Source: Campylobacter sputorum (lineage in GTDB: Bacteria; Campylobacterota; Campylobacteria; Campylobacterales; Campylobacteraceae). Taken from it: a stretch of 64,000 bases of DNA. Below the pieces are notes generated by a model that saw only the letters and a list, made by a program, of their open reading frames with translations, searched no databases and had not been told where the DNA came from. Shown here piece after piece: positions 8,022-18,305 of the stretch; the stretch's first letter is position 1, and the number at the start of each line of letters is the position of its first letter. A program made the position numbers and the translations under genes. The stretch is from NCBI RefSeq assembly GCF_002220775.1, contig NZ_CP019685.1, forward strand, positions 1,612,001 to 1,676,000. The letters are read 5' to 3'.

Positions 8022-9546
8022 ATTTAACCCCTTTTATTAAATTTGATTTTTTTATAAACTCTTTAGTGTCTATATCTATCGATTTATCATGCATAATTTT
8101 TACAACTTTTTGAGCACTATCGCCTATAACACCAAGAAGTGGTTTTGGATATACTCCAAGGATAATAACAACTAGAAAAATTGGTATTAGCGAAATGTAT
8201 TCTCTAAATGATAAATCTTTTAGTATTAAATTTGAACTATTTTGTGCTTTTTTGAAAAAAACATTTCTACATAAATTTAGCATATATGCTGCACCGATAA
8301 TAATACCTAATCCACCAAGAAAAGCATAAAATGCATTTGTTTTAAACATTCCAAGCAAACTTAAAAACTCGCCAACAAAACCTATCGTAAGCGGCAAACC
8401 TATCAATCCAAGCATAATTACAACAAAAATTATAGTAAATTTTGGCATTATCTTAGCAATACCACTAAACTCGCCCGTAAGATAAGTTTGTTTTCTATCA
8501 TATAAAACGCTAATTATCATAAAAAATCCAGTTATTAATACACCATGACTTATCATGAAAAAAACTGCACCACCGATGCCTTCTGCATTTATAGCAAATA
8601 TACCTAACATAATGATACCCATATGAGAAATAGAGCTGTATGCGGCAAGTTGTTTCATATCGTCTTTTGCAAATGCTATAAGTCCAGCATAAATTACCAT
8701 TATGCAAGCTAGTATTGCAAGTAAATCTACAAAATATACACTAGCATCTGGAAAAACTGGTAAAACTATGCGAATAAAACCATATGTTCCCATTTTTGCA
8801 AGAAGAGAAGATATCAAAATAGAGCCTACTATGGGCGATTGTGAGTATGCATAAGGAAGCCAAGTATGAAAAGGAAAAATCGCTGTTTTTATGCTAAATG
8901 CTAAAACAAATGAGAAAAATAACCAAATTTGCACTTTCATAGGTAGCGATAAATAATACCAATCAAGTATGCTAAAACTTATTTTTCCAAAAGATTTGTA
9001 GTAAAAATAAGCCATAGTTATTATACCAACAAGCATTATTATAGAGCCTGCAAATGTATATATAAAAAACTTAACGCAAGCATAAATTCTTTTTTCTCCG
9101 CCATATGTTCCTATTATTATGAAAATAGGTATTAAAGCAAGTTCCCAAAAAATATAAAATAACATAGCATCCAAACTTGAAAAAAAACCAATCAGTCCAG
9201 ATTCCAAAAGCAAAACACAAATAGTTATATTTTTTATGCCATCTTGTGCTTTTAAATTTATCAAAGCAATGAGCGTTATAAAAGAACTTAAAACTATCAA
9301 AAACAGAGATATTCCATCAATGCCTACAAAATAATTTATATTAAAATTACTCAAAATAGGAAATTGCTCAACAAAAGCTAAGTCTCCAAGACTTGGATCA
9401 TAAAAGCTCCACATCAATAAAGTTAAAATAAATTCTATAAAAGCAACAAAAATACCATATATTTTTATACTTTTATAATCTACTAAAAATCCCAAAATAG
9501 CACTAAATACTGGAATAAATATCAAAATACTTAAAATATGTTCCAT
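8008..9546 (-). CDS. nuoM: NADH-quinone oxidoreductase subunit M
   Basis: A 512-residue antiporter-like subunit of complex I with about 14 membrane helices. It shows the conserved Glu-containing segment FYIFWELALIPIF and the Lys/His pump motif AIFPFHTWLPYAYSQSP, followed by FAKDDMKQLAAYSSISHMG. It forms one proton channel of the membrane arm next to NuoN and NuoL. It starts 9 bp after nuoL and overlaps nuoN by 14 bp. Length is normal for the family, and nothing is missing. Confidence 0.96.
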   Translation of the reverse strand: MEHILSILIFIPVFSAILGFLVDYKSIKIYGIFVAFIEFILTLLMWSFYDPSLGDLAFVEQFPILSNFNINYFVGIDGISLFLIVLSSFITLIALINLKAQDGIKNITICVLLLESGLIGFFSSLDAMLFYIFWELALIPIFIIIGTYGGEKRIYACVKFFIYTFAGSIIMLVGIITMAYFYYKSFGKISFSILDWYYLSLPMKVQIWLFFSFVLAFSIKTAIFPFHTWLPYAYSQSPIVGSILISSLLAKMGTYGFIRIVLPVFPDASVYFVDLLAILACIMVIYAGLIAFAKDDMKQLAAYSSISHMGIIMLGIFAINAEGIGGAVFFMISHGVLITGFFMIISVLYDRKQTYLTGEFSGIAKIMPKFTIIFVVIMLGLIGLPLTIGFVGEFLSLLGMFKTNAFYAFLGGLGIIIGAAYMLNLCRNVFFKKAQNSSNLILKDLSFREYISLIPIFLVVIILGVYPKPLLGVIGDSAQKVVKIMHDKSIDIDTKEFIKKSNLIKGVKFGNN

Positions 9547-9555
9547 TAATTCCCC

Positions 9556-11385
9556 TTAAATCACAAACACTAAACACAGCATAACAAACAGACCAAATAC
9601 CATAAGTTTAAGCATAAAAGAGAGATTTCCTGTTTGTATTTTGCTTGCAAAACTACCAAATTTATATACACTACTAGCTATAAAATCAACACTATAATCT
9701 ATTATTTTTTTATCAAAACTTGCAAGAAATAAACAAGAGTGTTTATAAATACAAACAAATTTAGAGTATAAATTTGGTATAAAATACTCATTTATAAGTA
9801 TTTTGTATATTATATTATTTGTAAATTTGTTACTAAATTTACCATCTTTGTAAAAATATATAGTTATGACAATAACAGCCACAACACTTATCATAGTGCA
9901 AGCAATAAGTAACATAGAAACTTCACTAGCTATATCTATGATATATTCTGGTAATGCCATTAGACTAAATTTCTCAAAACTATGCTCTATAAATCCAGCA
10001 ACTATGGATAAAAATGCCAAAGGAATAAGAGAAAATAGCATAATCTTGCTAGCATCATGAGTTATAAAATCATGTCTTTTTGAGCCAAAAAATACAACCA
10101 TAATCAGTCTAAAACTATAAAATGCGGTCATTATAGCACCTATGAAAAGGGCTATAAAAATGCCATAATTTGCCTCATTAAATGCAACTTCTAAAATTTT
10201 ATCTTTTGAGAAAAATCCAGCAAAAGGATAAACTCCAGCAAGTGCAACAGAGCCAATTATCATTAAAATAGCCGTAAATTTCATACTATTATATAACCCG
10301 CCCATATTTCTGATATCTGTATCATTCTTCATAGAATGCATTACATTTCCAGCACAAAGGAAAAGAAGTGATTTAAAAAATGCATGTGTTACAAGATGAA
10401 AAAGTGCTATCCAATACGCTCCAAATCCAGCAGCAACAAACATGTATCCTAATTGAGAAAGTGTTGAATATGCTATTATTCTCTTTAAATCATTTTGAAC
10501 CAAAGCCATAGACGCACCAAAAACAGCCACAAAAGCACCAAGATACGCTATAAATAGACTAAGTTCATTTACTGCCCCAAATATATCATTTGCTCTAATT
10601 ACAAGATAAACTCCGGCTGTAACCATTGTAGCTGCATGGATTAATGCTGAAACAGGCGTTGGTCCAGCCATAGCATCAGCAAGCCAAGTATGAAAAGGAA
10701 ATTGTGCACTTTTTCCCATTGCACCTATAAATAAAAATGCGCCTATAAACATTAAAATTTTATAATCAACATCTGAAATCATTTTAAAAACATCACCATA
10801 AATAAGCGTTCCACACTCTTTATATATAAGAAAAATACCTATTAGCATACCAAGATCGGCAATTCTGTTCATTATAAAAGCTTCATTTGCCGCATAAGAA
10901 AATTTAGAATTTTCATACCAAAAACCAATAAGCAACCATGAGCTTAATCCAACACCCTCCCATCCTATGAAAAGTCCTATAAAATTATTGCTCATTACTA
11001 AAACAAGCATAGAAAAAACAAAAAGTCCAAGATAAGCAAAAAATTTATTAAACCCATCATCATGTTTCATATAGCCTATAGAATACAAATGCACTACACT
11101 AGCAACAAATGTAACCACGCACATCATTATAACACCAACTTCATCTATCATAAATCCGTAGGGCACATCAAGAGAAGCTATACTTATGAAATCTGCTATG
11201 TATAAATTTAAAATTCCGTTATCCATAATATAGTCTAGCAAAATAAGTGATGAAACCATACTTGCAAAAATCAAAGTTGTACTTACAATACCAACTAAAA
11301 GCTTTCTTTTCTCAAGGCAAAAAAGAGTTGCAAACAAAAAAGATACCAAAGGCATAAAAATCGCAATTAAAGCATATTTTTCCAT
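9556..11385 (-). CDS. nuoL: NADH-quinone oxidoreductase subunit L
   Basis: A 609-residue subunit, the distal antiporter-like module of complex I. Motifs are FIGWEGVGLSSWLLIGFWY near 140, the channel motif QFPFHTWLADAMAGPTPVSALIHAATMV near 230 to 255 and ALVQNDLKRIIAYSTLSQLG near 300. The C-terminal region contains the amphipathic lateral helix and a last anchor segment (LMVFGLFVMLCLVFV). It pumps protons and braces the neighbouring antiporters. It starts two bases after nuoK ends, in the normal bacterial order K-L-M-N. Confidence 0.96.
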   Translation of the reverse strand: MEKYALIAIFMPLVSFLFATLFCLEKRKLLVGIVSTTLIFASMVSSLILLDYIMDNGILNLYIADFISIASLDVPYGFMIDEVGVIMMCVVTFVASVVHLYSIGYMKHDDGFNKFFAYLGLFVFSMLVLVMSNNFIGLFIGWEGVGLSSWLLIGFWYENSKFSYAANEAFIMNRIADLGMLIGIFLIYKECGTLIYGDVFKMISDVDYKILMFIGAFLFIGAMGKSAQFPFHTWLADAMAGPTPVSALIHAATMVTAGVYLVIRANDIFGAVNELSLFIAYLGAFVAVFGASMALVQNDLKRIIAYSTLSQLGYMFVAAGFGAYWIALFHLVTHAFFKSLLFLCAGNVMHSMKNDTDIRNMGGLYNSMKFTAILMIIGSVALAGVYPFAGFFSKDKILEVAFNEANYGIFIALFIGAIMTAFYSFRLIMVVFFGSKRHDFITHDASKIMLFSLIPLAFLSIVAGFIEHSFEKFSLMALPEYIIDIASEVSMLLIACTMISVVAVIVITIYFYKDGKFSNKFTNNIIYKILINEYFIPNLYSKFVCIYKHSCLFLASFDKKIIDYSVDFIASSVYKFGSFASKIQTGNLSFMLKLMVFGLFVMLCLVFVI

Positions 11386-11386
11386 G

Positions 11387-11689
11387 TTATCCTTTCATAT
11401 TTTCTAAACTAGATAACTCTATAGAGCCAGTTTTCTTATACCATAAAATCATAAGTCCGAGTCCAACTGCAATCTCTGAAGCAGCTATTGCTACTATAAA
11501 AAATGCAAAAATCTGTCCGTTCATATCATTATGATAAGTCCCAATTGCTACTAATGCTAAATTTGCAGCATTTAATATAATCTCTGTTGAAAAAAATAAC
11601 ATTATAAGATTTCTTCTTTTCATAACACCGATTATACCGATACAAAACATCAAAATAGCAACTATCAAATAGTGATTTAAGCTTATCAT
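11387..11689 (-). CDS. nuoK: NADH-quinone oxidoreductase subunit K
   Basis: A 100-residue, three-helix membrane subunit of complex I. The second helix carries the conserved intramembrane Glu (FFSTEIILNAANLALV) and the third the second Glu (AIAASEIAVGLGLMILWY), both required for proton transfer between quinone site and antiporters. It overlaps nuoJ by 4 bp. Length is normal for the family. Confidence 0.95.
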   Translation of the reverse strand: MISLNHYLIVAILMFCIGIIGVMKRRNLIMLFFSTEIILNAANLALVAIGTYHNDMNGQIFAFFIVAIAASEIAVGLGLMILWYKKTGSIELSSLENMKG

Positions 11690-12213
11690 AAACTCTCCTT
11701 GCTAACATTTTTATCCATATCTTTATGAACTAACAAAATACCGCATATCATAGCAACTAACAGCATTACAGCAGCTAACTCAAAAACTATCAGATACTTT
11801 GTAAATAAAATCATACCAACTGTTTTTACATTACTTAAATTTGATACTATCTCATACTGAGGAACAACAGGGATTTTATAAGAAATCGGTATTAAAACTA
11901 TAATTACAACTAAAAGCGAAATTGCCACGCCAAGTGTGTAAACCAACTTATTATTTTTTTGCTCTTTTACAGGTTTAGATGCATCAAAAAACATCATAGA
12001 AAAAGCATAAAGTACAAGAACAGCCCCTACATAAACTATAATTTGCACAACACCTAAAAACTCTGCACCAAGCAAAAAGAAAAATCCTGAAATAAATATC
12101 ATTCCACCAGCTAAAGCTGTCATTGAATACAATGTGTTTTTAGAAAATACACTTATTAAAAACATTCCAAGAGAACATATAGTAAAAAAATAAAATCCAA
12201 GTGTTTCTATCAT
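11686..12213 (-). CDS. nuoJ: NADH-quinone oxidoreductase subunit J
   Basis: A 175-residue five-helix membrane subunit. The third helix has the typical VQIIVYVGAVLVLYAFSMMFF segment containing the conserved Tyr and the pi-bulge region involved in coupling quinone reduction to pumping. It lies 8 bp after nuoI and overlaps nuoK by 4 bp. No anomalies seen. Confidence 0.95.
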   Translation of the reverse strand: MIETLGFYFFTICSLGMFLISVFSKNTLYSMTALAGGMIFISGFFFLLGAEFLGVVQIIVYVGAVLVLYAFSMMFFDASKPVKEQKNNKLVYTLGVAISLLVVIIVLIPISYKIPVVPQYEIVSNLSNVKTVGMILFTKYLIVFELAAVMLLVAMICGILLVHKDMDKNVSKESL

Positions 12214-12221
12214 TATCTCTC

Positions 12222-12791
12222 CTAATACGAAAGTGGTGTTTTTTTAACAAGATTATCTGCATCATCGCTTAAAGAACCATAACCTTCAAACTCGCAAACT
12301 TGCGTGCCTTTTTTCGTTAAAAAATCTTCTTTAAAGCCAAAATATGCTCTTTGTTCACTTGTATTTTCATATTCACCACCAAATACTATAGCAATTTCAG
12401 GACACACATCAGCACAAAGCCCACAATACACACAACGACCCAAATTTATAGAGTAATTAATAACTTTTTTTCTGCCATCTTTATCTAAACAAGTATCCAT
12501 TCTTATGCAGCGGCTAACACAAATTTTCTCACAAAGTCCACAACCTATACAACGCTCATTTTCACTCTCAAGTAGTCTCATTAGTTTATGAACACCTCTG
12601 TATCGTGGCGGCAAAGACATTTTTTCTAAAGGATATTTAAGAGTGTGAGACTCTCTTTGTAATATGGGCTTAAGCACAACCCACAAACCTACAAAAAGCT
12701 CACCTTTAAAAGTATTTCTCCAAAAATTTAAAAACTTTTCATAAGAATTTTTTGGTTTTTGCCTTTGATCTATTAACTTATACTTTATCAT
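12222..12791 (-). CDS. nuoI: NADH-quinone oxidoreductase subunit I (two 4Fe-4S)
   Basis: A 189-residue TYKY-type subunit that carries two [4Fe-4S] clusters (N6a and N6b) passing electrons toward NuoB and the quinone. Both Cys motifs are complete: [15 protein letters not shown] near residue 86 and [12 protein letters not shown] near 125. The N-terminal ~60 residues contain the amphipathic membrane-associating helix. It is located between nuoH and nuoJ with spacings of 10 and 8 bp. Confidence 0.96.
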   Translation of the reverse strand: MIKYKLIDQRQKPKNSYEKFLNFWRNTFKGELFVGLWVVLKPILQRESHTLKYPLEKMSLPPRYRGVHKLMRLLESENERCIGCGLCEKICVSRCIRMDTCLDKDGRKKVINYSINLGRCVYCGLCADVCPEIAIVFGGEYENTSEQRAYFGFKEDFLTKKGTQVCEFEGYGSLSDDADNLVKKTPLSY

Positions 12792-12801
12792 TGTTTTAAT
12801 C

Positions 12802-13800
12802 CTAAATAAGAAAAATGACAGTAATAAATATGTTTAAAAGAGCAAGCGGAAGACAAACCTTCCAACAAAGCCCCATAATCTGATCTGGTCTAAGATGAGG
12901 CCATGCCGCCCTTGTCCATAAAAATATAAAGAAAAACAGCGATGATTTAAGTAGCATCATAATCCAACCTGGAATTATCCAAAGCGAGTTAAATCCGCCC
13001 ATAAACACGAGTGATAAAAGTATAGAAGATGTTATCATATTTGCATATTCGCCTATGAAAAACATACCAAATCTCATACCGCTATACTCAGTTGAGTTTC
13101 CAGCAATAAGCTCTGTTTCATTTTCTGTAAGACAAAATGGAGTTCTATTTGATTCTACAAAAGTAGCCATATAATACAAAACAAAAGCAAGTGGTTGTTT
13201 AAAAACAAACCAGTGGAATATTGAACCACCTTGAGCACTGTTTATATCTATCAAAGAAAGTGAGCCAACTACCATTATCACAGAAAGCAAAGCAAGTGAG
13301 TTAATAGCTTCAAATGAAAGAAGTTGTGCCACAGCTCTAGCTGAAGAAAGTAGTGCAAATTTATTATAACTTGCAAGACCAGAAAGCAAGGTTCCATAAA
13401 CGCAAATACCCATACAACCAATTACATAAAGCACTCCAACACCAACATCTGCCAAAATCGGTCTTATTGTGTAGCCAAAAAGAGTAAATTCAGGTAAAAA
13501 TGGTATAGCCGCAAGTGCAGAAAATGCAGCAGTTGTAGTTACAATAGGAGCTATTTTAAATATAAATTTGTTTGCATTTCTTGGGACAATGTCTTCTTTG
13601 CAAAAAAGTTTTATCATATCAGCAACTATTTGCAAAACTCCAGCCGGTCCAACCATCCAAGGTCCGATTCTTCTTTGCATATATGCTAAAACTTTTCTCT
13701 CAGCATATGTTGCAAGCCCGCCAAGTGAAGCAATGATTGCTAAAATTACCAATGATTTAACAACAACTTCAAGTATCATAAAAGCATTATCACTCATCAC
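12802..13800 (-). CDS. nuoH: NADH-quinone oxidoreductase subunit H
   Basis: A 332-residue membrane subunit with about eight helices that forms the quinone-binding chamber with NuoB and NuoD. Conserved segments are [16 protein letters not shown] near residue 27, the Glu-rich loop [21 protein letters not shown] near 215 to 235, and [22 protein letters not shown] near the C-terminus. It overlaps the 3' end of nuoG by 11 bp. Length is normal for the family. Confidence 0.96.
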   Translation of the reverse strand: MMSDNAFMILEVVVKSLVILAIIASLGGLATYAERKVLAYMQRRIGPWMVGPAGVLQIVADMIKLFCKEDIVPRNANKFIFKIAPIVTTTAAFSALAAIPFLPEFTLFGYTIRPILADVGVGVLYVIGCMGICVYGTLLSGLASYNKFALLSSARAVAQLLSFEAINSLALLSVIMVVGSLSLIDINSAQGGSIFHWFVFKQPLAFVLYYMATFVESNRTPFCLTENETELIAGNSTEYSGMRFGMFFIGEYANMITSSILLSLVFMGGFNSLWIIPGWIMMLLKSSLFFFIFLWTRAAWPHLRPDQIMGLCWKVCLPLALLNIFITVIFLI

Positions 13801-16147
13801 TTCCTCCTTTGGTTAAATTTATAGACGCAAATCTTTGCGAAAAAATATCCCCAAAAGGTATTTTTTCATCAAATGTAGGAAGATAAGCTATATCTCCTGC
13901 TAAATTTTTATCTAAACTCACCTTTATAGCAAATTTTATGTCATCTTTTTTTATAATAACCACGCTTTTTTCGTCTAAGCCGTATTTTTCTAAAAACTCA
14001 TTACTTGCATACAAAGAAGCACTCTCATTTAACAAACTCGCTCTATTTGTAAATTTACTAAATTGATAAACCGGATTTGCCCTATATATCAGGGTTTCAC
14101 TCATATCTTCTTGCGAAATATCGCTTAAATCAACTTCATCTTTTGATTGAAAATTTTGTGATTGAAGTTTGTAGCCTCTATGAGAATTTCCGGCATTATC
14201 ATAAAAATTTTCTAAATCATCAAATTTAATACTCTTAAAATGCAAATTTTCACTAAGCTTTGGTGTAAAATCAATCACAAATTCCTCTCCAAAACCAAGC
14301 TCTTTTGCAAAATCATTAAGTTCATATCCAATATGCGGCAAAGCAGCATTTGTTGGAACAACTCTTTTTTCTATATTGCAAAATGTTCCTTCTTGTTGAT
14401 TTAAGGCAGGCGCATCAAGATCTCCACCAAATACACTAAATGTTATATCGCAATTTTCATTATATCCAAGAGTAAAACCTTCTTGTTTTTCATCCAAATC
14501 ACAAATAAGCGAAACACCAAGAGAATTTGTACAAGGTGGTATCAAAATAACTTTAAATGGAGTGTATTTTTGAACTAAACCAGTAAGCATAGCCAATGTC
14601 TTAGCATTTTTACTATAGTAAAAATCCTCTCCGATTACTAAAAATAGCTTTTCTTTTTTATCACTAAGAGCTAAAACTTTTTGCTCATCAAAACCTAAAA
14701 TATCAGCAAATTTAGAAATTTTGGTATAACTTTGAGTTCCATCTTCGTTTGTGGTTTGTATTTCTTTAAATTCTTTAGTTAATTTATCTTGCAAATTTAT
14801 AGGTAAGTTTAAAGCAAATCTTTGAAGTATCCAAAGCAAAATTTCACTATCTTGATTATAAGAGTGTTTGCAAGTTAAAAAGTTTTTAGAGTAATTATCT
14901 ACCACTTTATCTCCAAGTGGATGAAAGTAAATACCACTAGCTTTGTTTACCTTTAATGCATTGTTTATTTTATAGCTTGTATTTGGACTATCACTTCTTA
15001 AAAAACTGCCAGCTACAATTATAAACTCAGCATTTCTTAAATTTTCAAAATCTCCATTATAAAGCGAATTTCCAGAAGTTTTAGAAAAGTTTTTTAAGAA
15101 ATTTTGATAAATTTTAGCCTCTTCATTTATGAGTTTTATACCAAATTTATGTTTAAATTTATTTAGCAAAAATGCCTCTTCATTTGTTATAAAACTATTA
15201 AATTTAATAGTTTTTATCTCGCCATTTTTTATTTTTTCTATAATTCTTTGAAAATTAATCCTATCTTTTCTATTTACATCGTTTTGAAAATCATATCCAA
15301 ATCTAGCAGCACCATTTATCTCTCCAAATTCATAATCATTAGTAACTCTATAAATTTTAGGAGTTTTATCTTCTATGCTGGTTTGTTTTACATTATAATA
15401 TATTAACTCACAATCGCTTGAATGTGGGTTTGAAGCTGGAATGCTTGTTAGTTCCCAAGCATTTGATGTATATTTAAAATGAGTTTGAACAAGTGCTCCA
15501 ACAGGGCAAACAGCCGCACATTCGCCACATGCATTGCAATTTTCATCAGTAATCTTGCCTATAAGACTTTTTTGCATTTTACTCCAAACAAAATGAGCAT
15601 CTTTTGACATAGTTTCTTTTAACTCTTTTGGGACTTGATCTGCATTTCTTGGCGTAGTTTTAAGGATATTGTCGCCTATTTTATCTTTACAAACAGTAAT
15701 ACATCTTTCACAAACTACACATAAACTTGGATCATAACTTATAAAACCCCAATCTTGAACTTTTTTAAAACTATCTTTTATAGAGAAATTTTGTGTCTGA
15801 ACTTTCATATGATGAGTTAAATTTTGTAAATGACATTCGCCACTTTTATCACAAACGCCACATTCTAAAGGATGATTTACGCAGTAAGTTTGCATTATAG
15901 CATTGCGTTCTTCTAAAATATCTGGTGTATTTGTATAAACAACCATCCCGTCTTTTGCTTTGGCATTACAAGTATAAACTCTCTTGCCATCAACTTCACC
16001 CATACAAAGTCTACAAGCTAGCGTCGGGGAGCACTGGCTTAAATAACACATAGTAGGTATAAAAATATCATTTGCTCTAGCTACATTTAATATATATTCG
16101 CCTTCATCGCACTGACAAATTTGATCATTTATACGAATAGTTATCAT
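13790..16147 (-). CDS. nuoG: NADH-quinone oxidoreductase subunit G
   Basis: A 785-residue iron-sulfur subunit. The N-terminus is a [2Fe-2S] ferredoxin-like domain (CYLSQCSPTLACRLC), followed by the His-Cys3 cluster region (HPLECGVCDKSGEC near 98-110) and two four-Cys motifs (CVVCERCITVC and CNACGECAAVC). The remaining ~550 residues are a degenerate molybdopterin-oxidoreductase-like domain of low conservation. It carries electrons through the peripheral arm. In this lineage the electron entry partner is not NuoEF but two small proteins encoded just upstream, so NuoG here probably receives electrons from a donor such as flavodoxin (known for C. jejuni complex I). Confidence 0.93.
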   Translation of the reverse strand: MITIRINDQICQCDEGEYILNVARANDIFIPTMCYLSQCSPTLACRLCMGEVDGKRVYTCNAKAKDGMVVYTNTPDILEERNAIMQTYCVNHPLECGVCDKSGECHLQNLTHHMKVQTQNFSIKDSFKKVQDWGFISYDPSLCVVCERCITVCKDKIGDNILKTTPRNADQVPKELKETMSKDAHFVWSKMQKSLIGKITDENCNACGECAAVCPVGALVQTHFKYTSNAWELTSIPASNPHSSDCELIYYNVKQTSIEDKTPKIYRVTNDYEFGEINGAARFGYDFQNDVNRKDRINFQRIIEKIKNGEIKTIKFNSFITNEEAFLLNKFKHKFGIKLINEEAKIYQNFLKNFSKTSGNSLYNGDFENLRNAEFIIVAGSFLRSDSPNTSYKINNALKVNKASGIYFHPLGDKVVDNYSKNFLTCKHSYNQDSEILLWILQRFALNLPINLQDKLTKEFKEIQTTNEDGTQSYTKISKFADILGFDEQKVLALSDKKEKLFLVIGEDFYYSKNAKTLAMLTGLVQKYTPFKVILIPPCTNSLGVSLICDLDEKQEGFTLGYNENCDITFSVFGGDLDAPALNQQEGTFCNIEKRVVPTNAALPHIGYELNDFAKELGFGEEFVIDFTPKLSENLHFKSIKFDDLENFYDNAGNSHRGYKLQSQNFQSKDEVDLSDISQEDMSETLIYRANPVYQFSKFTNRASLLNESASLYASNEFLEKYGLDEKSVVIIKKDDIKFAIKVSLDKNLAGDIAYLPTFDEKIPFGDIFSQRFASINLTKGGSDE

Positions 16148-16852
16148 TTAGCAAACCTTAGATATTTTTACAACTTCATAACAATAATCATCTATTTTAT
16201 CAACACCTAAAAACCCTATAGTTCCTTTTATATTTGGATCTAATTTAAATGTTTTTTCATAAGTTTGGTTTTTAGTTTGTATTTTTGCTTTTTGACCATC
16301 TTTTATCTTAGCTGAGATTGAAAAATAATTTCCGCCTTTAAATTCATCACAAATACATTTAAAAACCACACTACCATTAAAATCATCTTGTTCTTTAAGC
16401 TCTGATAACTTGTGCTTAATAGGAGTAATGATTTCTTGATTTAAATTTATTATTTTTAGCAAATAAATTTCTTGCAATATTGCCAAAAATGTCTCTATAT
16501 TTTTACTATCTTTATGAAATTTCAAAGATTCATCTATCAAAATAGTATCGCAAGTATCTAAAAATTCAAGTATTTTTTCAATTTCTTCTTCGCCTACATT
16601 TGACTCACCGCTAATTAGTCCATCATCAAGATCGCTAAAATAAGAACTTTGTATATTTTTCTTTTCATAAGCAAACTTGCAAATAAGAGCTAAAACATAA
16701 TTTATCGCACCTATTTCACACTTTATAAACTCAGCATTTTTTAAATTTTCATCATAAAGCGGGCTAATAACTAATAACTCATCGTTTTTATATATATCTA
16801 AAATATTTTTATTTTGTATGCTAAGTAAATTTACTAAACTTAAAACTTTCAT
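16148..16852 (-). CDS. Complex I accessory subunit replacing NuoF (Cj1574c-like)
   Basis: A 234-residue protein encoded where nuoF would be, ending immediately before nuoG. It has no NADH- or FMN-binding glycine motif and no four-Cys cluster motif, so it is not NuoF. In C. jejuni the equivalent position holds Cj1574c, reported to be needed for complex I activity with flavodoxin as electron donor instead of NADH. The product is soluble, with alternating beta and helical segments and a C-terminal GTIGFLGVDKIDDYCYEV stretch. Assignment is by position and lack of alternatives; sequence conservation in this family is low. Confidence 0.7.
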   Translation of the reverse strand: MKVLSLVNLLSIQNKNILDIYKNDELLVISPLYDENLKNAEFIKCEIGAINYVLALICKFAYEKKNIQSSYFSDLDDGLISGESNVGEEEIEKILEFLDTCDTILIDESLKFHKDSKNIETFLAILQEIYLLKIINLNQEIITPIKHKLSELKEQDDFNGSVVFKCICDEFKGGNYFSISAKIKDGQKAKIQTKNQTYEKTFKLDPNIKGTIGFLGVDKIDDYCYEVVKISKVC

Positions 16853-16855
16853 TAT

Positions 16856-17080
16856 TTACACCTTTTTCACTACAATTTGCCAATCAACTTGATTAAATTT
16901 AAGCGAATTCATAAGCTCACAGCCAAATTCTTTTACTATCTTAGCTGAACTTTCAACTATGCTAAAATCATTTATTTCAAACATAAATATCGCAACTTCA
17001 TCACTTTTCATCATATCAAGCAGTTCTTTTAGTCTATTTAGCGTATTATCTTTGTGATTTCTTAGGTCATATCTTTTCAT
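16856..17080 (-). CDS. Complex I accessory subunit replacing NuoE (Cj1575c-like)
   Basis: A 74-residue protein between nuoD and the NuoF-replacing gene, overlapping the nuoD stop by 4 bp. It lacks the four Cys of the NuoE [2Fe-2S] cluster. The N-terminal Arg/Asp-rich start (MKRYDLRNHKDN) and a compact alpha-beta fold are all that can be seen. In C. jejuni the corresponding gene is Cj1575c. Together with its neighbour it marks the Campylobacter version of complex I, which does not oxidise NADH directly. Function is inferred from position. Confidence 0.7.
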   Translation of the reverse strand: MKRYDLRNHKDNTLNRLKELLDMMKSDEVAIFMFEINDFSIVESSAKIVKEFGCELMNSLKFNQVDWQIVVKKV

Positions 17081-18303
17081 CTATCAACCTCGCCTAAAAT
17101 GATATTTGAGCTACTAACTATAGCAGAAACATCAGATAAATAACATCCTGGCAAAATATTTTCATAAATAGCACAATGCCAAAAACTTGGGGTTCGTATT
17201 TTTAGTCTATAAGGTCTACTTTCTCCGGTTGAATATATATAAAAAGCAAGTTCTCCTTTAGGAGATTCAGTTGGGAAATAAATTTCTCCACAAGGTGGCT
17301 TCATTCCTTGAGTAACTAATACAAAATGCTGCATCAAAGAGTAGTTTTGAGTCATAATTTGTTCTTTTGAAGCACTTACAAACTCAGGTGAATCGGCAAG
17401 AAGTTTTGGTTCACTTTGTCTGTATAAAGTAGCACATTGTCTTAAAATACTAATGCATTGCTTCATTTCTTCTAAATAAAGCTTAAATCTAGCATAACAA
17501 TCTCCACTTGTTGCATAAGGCACATCAAAATCTAGCTCATCATATATAAGATATGGCTCTTCTTTTCTTATATCATACTCAACGCCACTAGCTCTTAGCA
17601 TAATCCCACTACAACCGCAGTTTAATGCCATCTCTTTTGATATAATGCCAACATCAATTGTTCTCATTTTCCAAATTCTATTTTCTTCTAGCAAATTTTC
17701 ATATGTTTTGATATCATTTGGAAATTTATCACAAAATGCAAGCATTTTATCTACCCATCCATCTGTCAAATCAACAAAAACTCCACCAAATTTAATAGAA
17801 CTATGAGTCAATCTTGCACCGCAATACTCTTCAATCAAATCTAAAATATACTCTCTTTCTCTAAATGCATACAAAAACACTGTCATTGCACCTATGTCAA
17901 GAGAGTGAGTTCCTAAAAAGAGTAAGTGCGAAACAATTCTATTTAATTCAAGCAAAATTGTGCGAATTATTTGAGCTCTTCTTGGCACTTCAATGCCACA
18001 AAGCTTTTCAACAGCTCCAATAAACGCATAGTTGTTTGATGATGAAGCTATATAATCAATCCTATCAGTTACAGGCATAAACTCATTGTATATCATATTT
18101 TCAGCCATTTTTTCTATGCCTCTGTGCATATAACCAACTCCTGGCATCGCTCTTGTTATTTTTTCTCCATCAAGTTCTAAAACAAGCTGGAGTTGCCCGT
18201 GAGCAGCTGGGTGTTGTGGACCGAAATTTAGTATCATTCTACAATTTTCTTTTTGAAATTCGATATTTTCAAAATAAGGTTTTAATCTATTTGTATCTTG
18301 CAT
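17077..18303 (-). CDS. nuoD: NADH-quinone oxidoreductase subunit D
   Basis: A 408-residue 49-kDa-type subunit related to the large subunit of NiFe hydrogenases; it forms the quinone site with NuoB and NuoH. Conserved features are FGPQHPAAHGQLQLVLELDGE near residue 28, the MHRGIEKMAE segment near 60, and a C-terminal RLKIRTPSFWHC segment. The hydrogenase metal-binding Cys residues are absent, as expected. It starts 2 bp after nuoC and overlaps the small NuoE-position gene by 4 bp. Confidence 0.96.
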   Translation of the reverse strand: MQDTNRLKPYFENIEFQKENCRMILNFGPQHPAAHGQLQLVLELDGEKITRAMPGVGYMHRGIEKMAENMIYNEFMPVTDRIDYIASSSNNYAFIGAVEKLCGIEVPRRAQIIRTILLELNRIVSHLLFLGTHSLDIGAMTVFLYAFREREYILDLIEEYCGARLTHSSIKFGGVFVDLTDGWVDKMLAFCDKFPNDIKTYENLLEENRIWKMRTIDVGIISKEMALNCGCSGIMLRASGVEYDIRKEEPYLIYDELDFDVPYATSGDCYARFKLYLEEMKQCISILRQCATLYRQSEPKLLADSPEFVSASKEQIMTQNYSLMQHFVLVTQGMKPPCGEIYFPTESPKGELAFYIYSTGESRPYRLKIRTPSFWHCAIYENILPGCYLSDVSAIVSSSNIILGEVDR

Positions 18304-18305
18304 AT

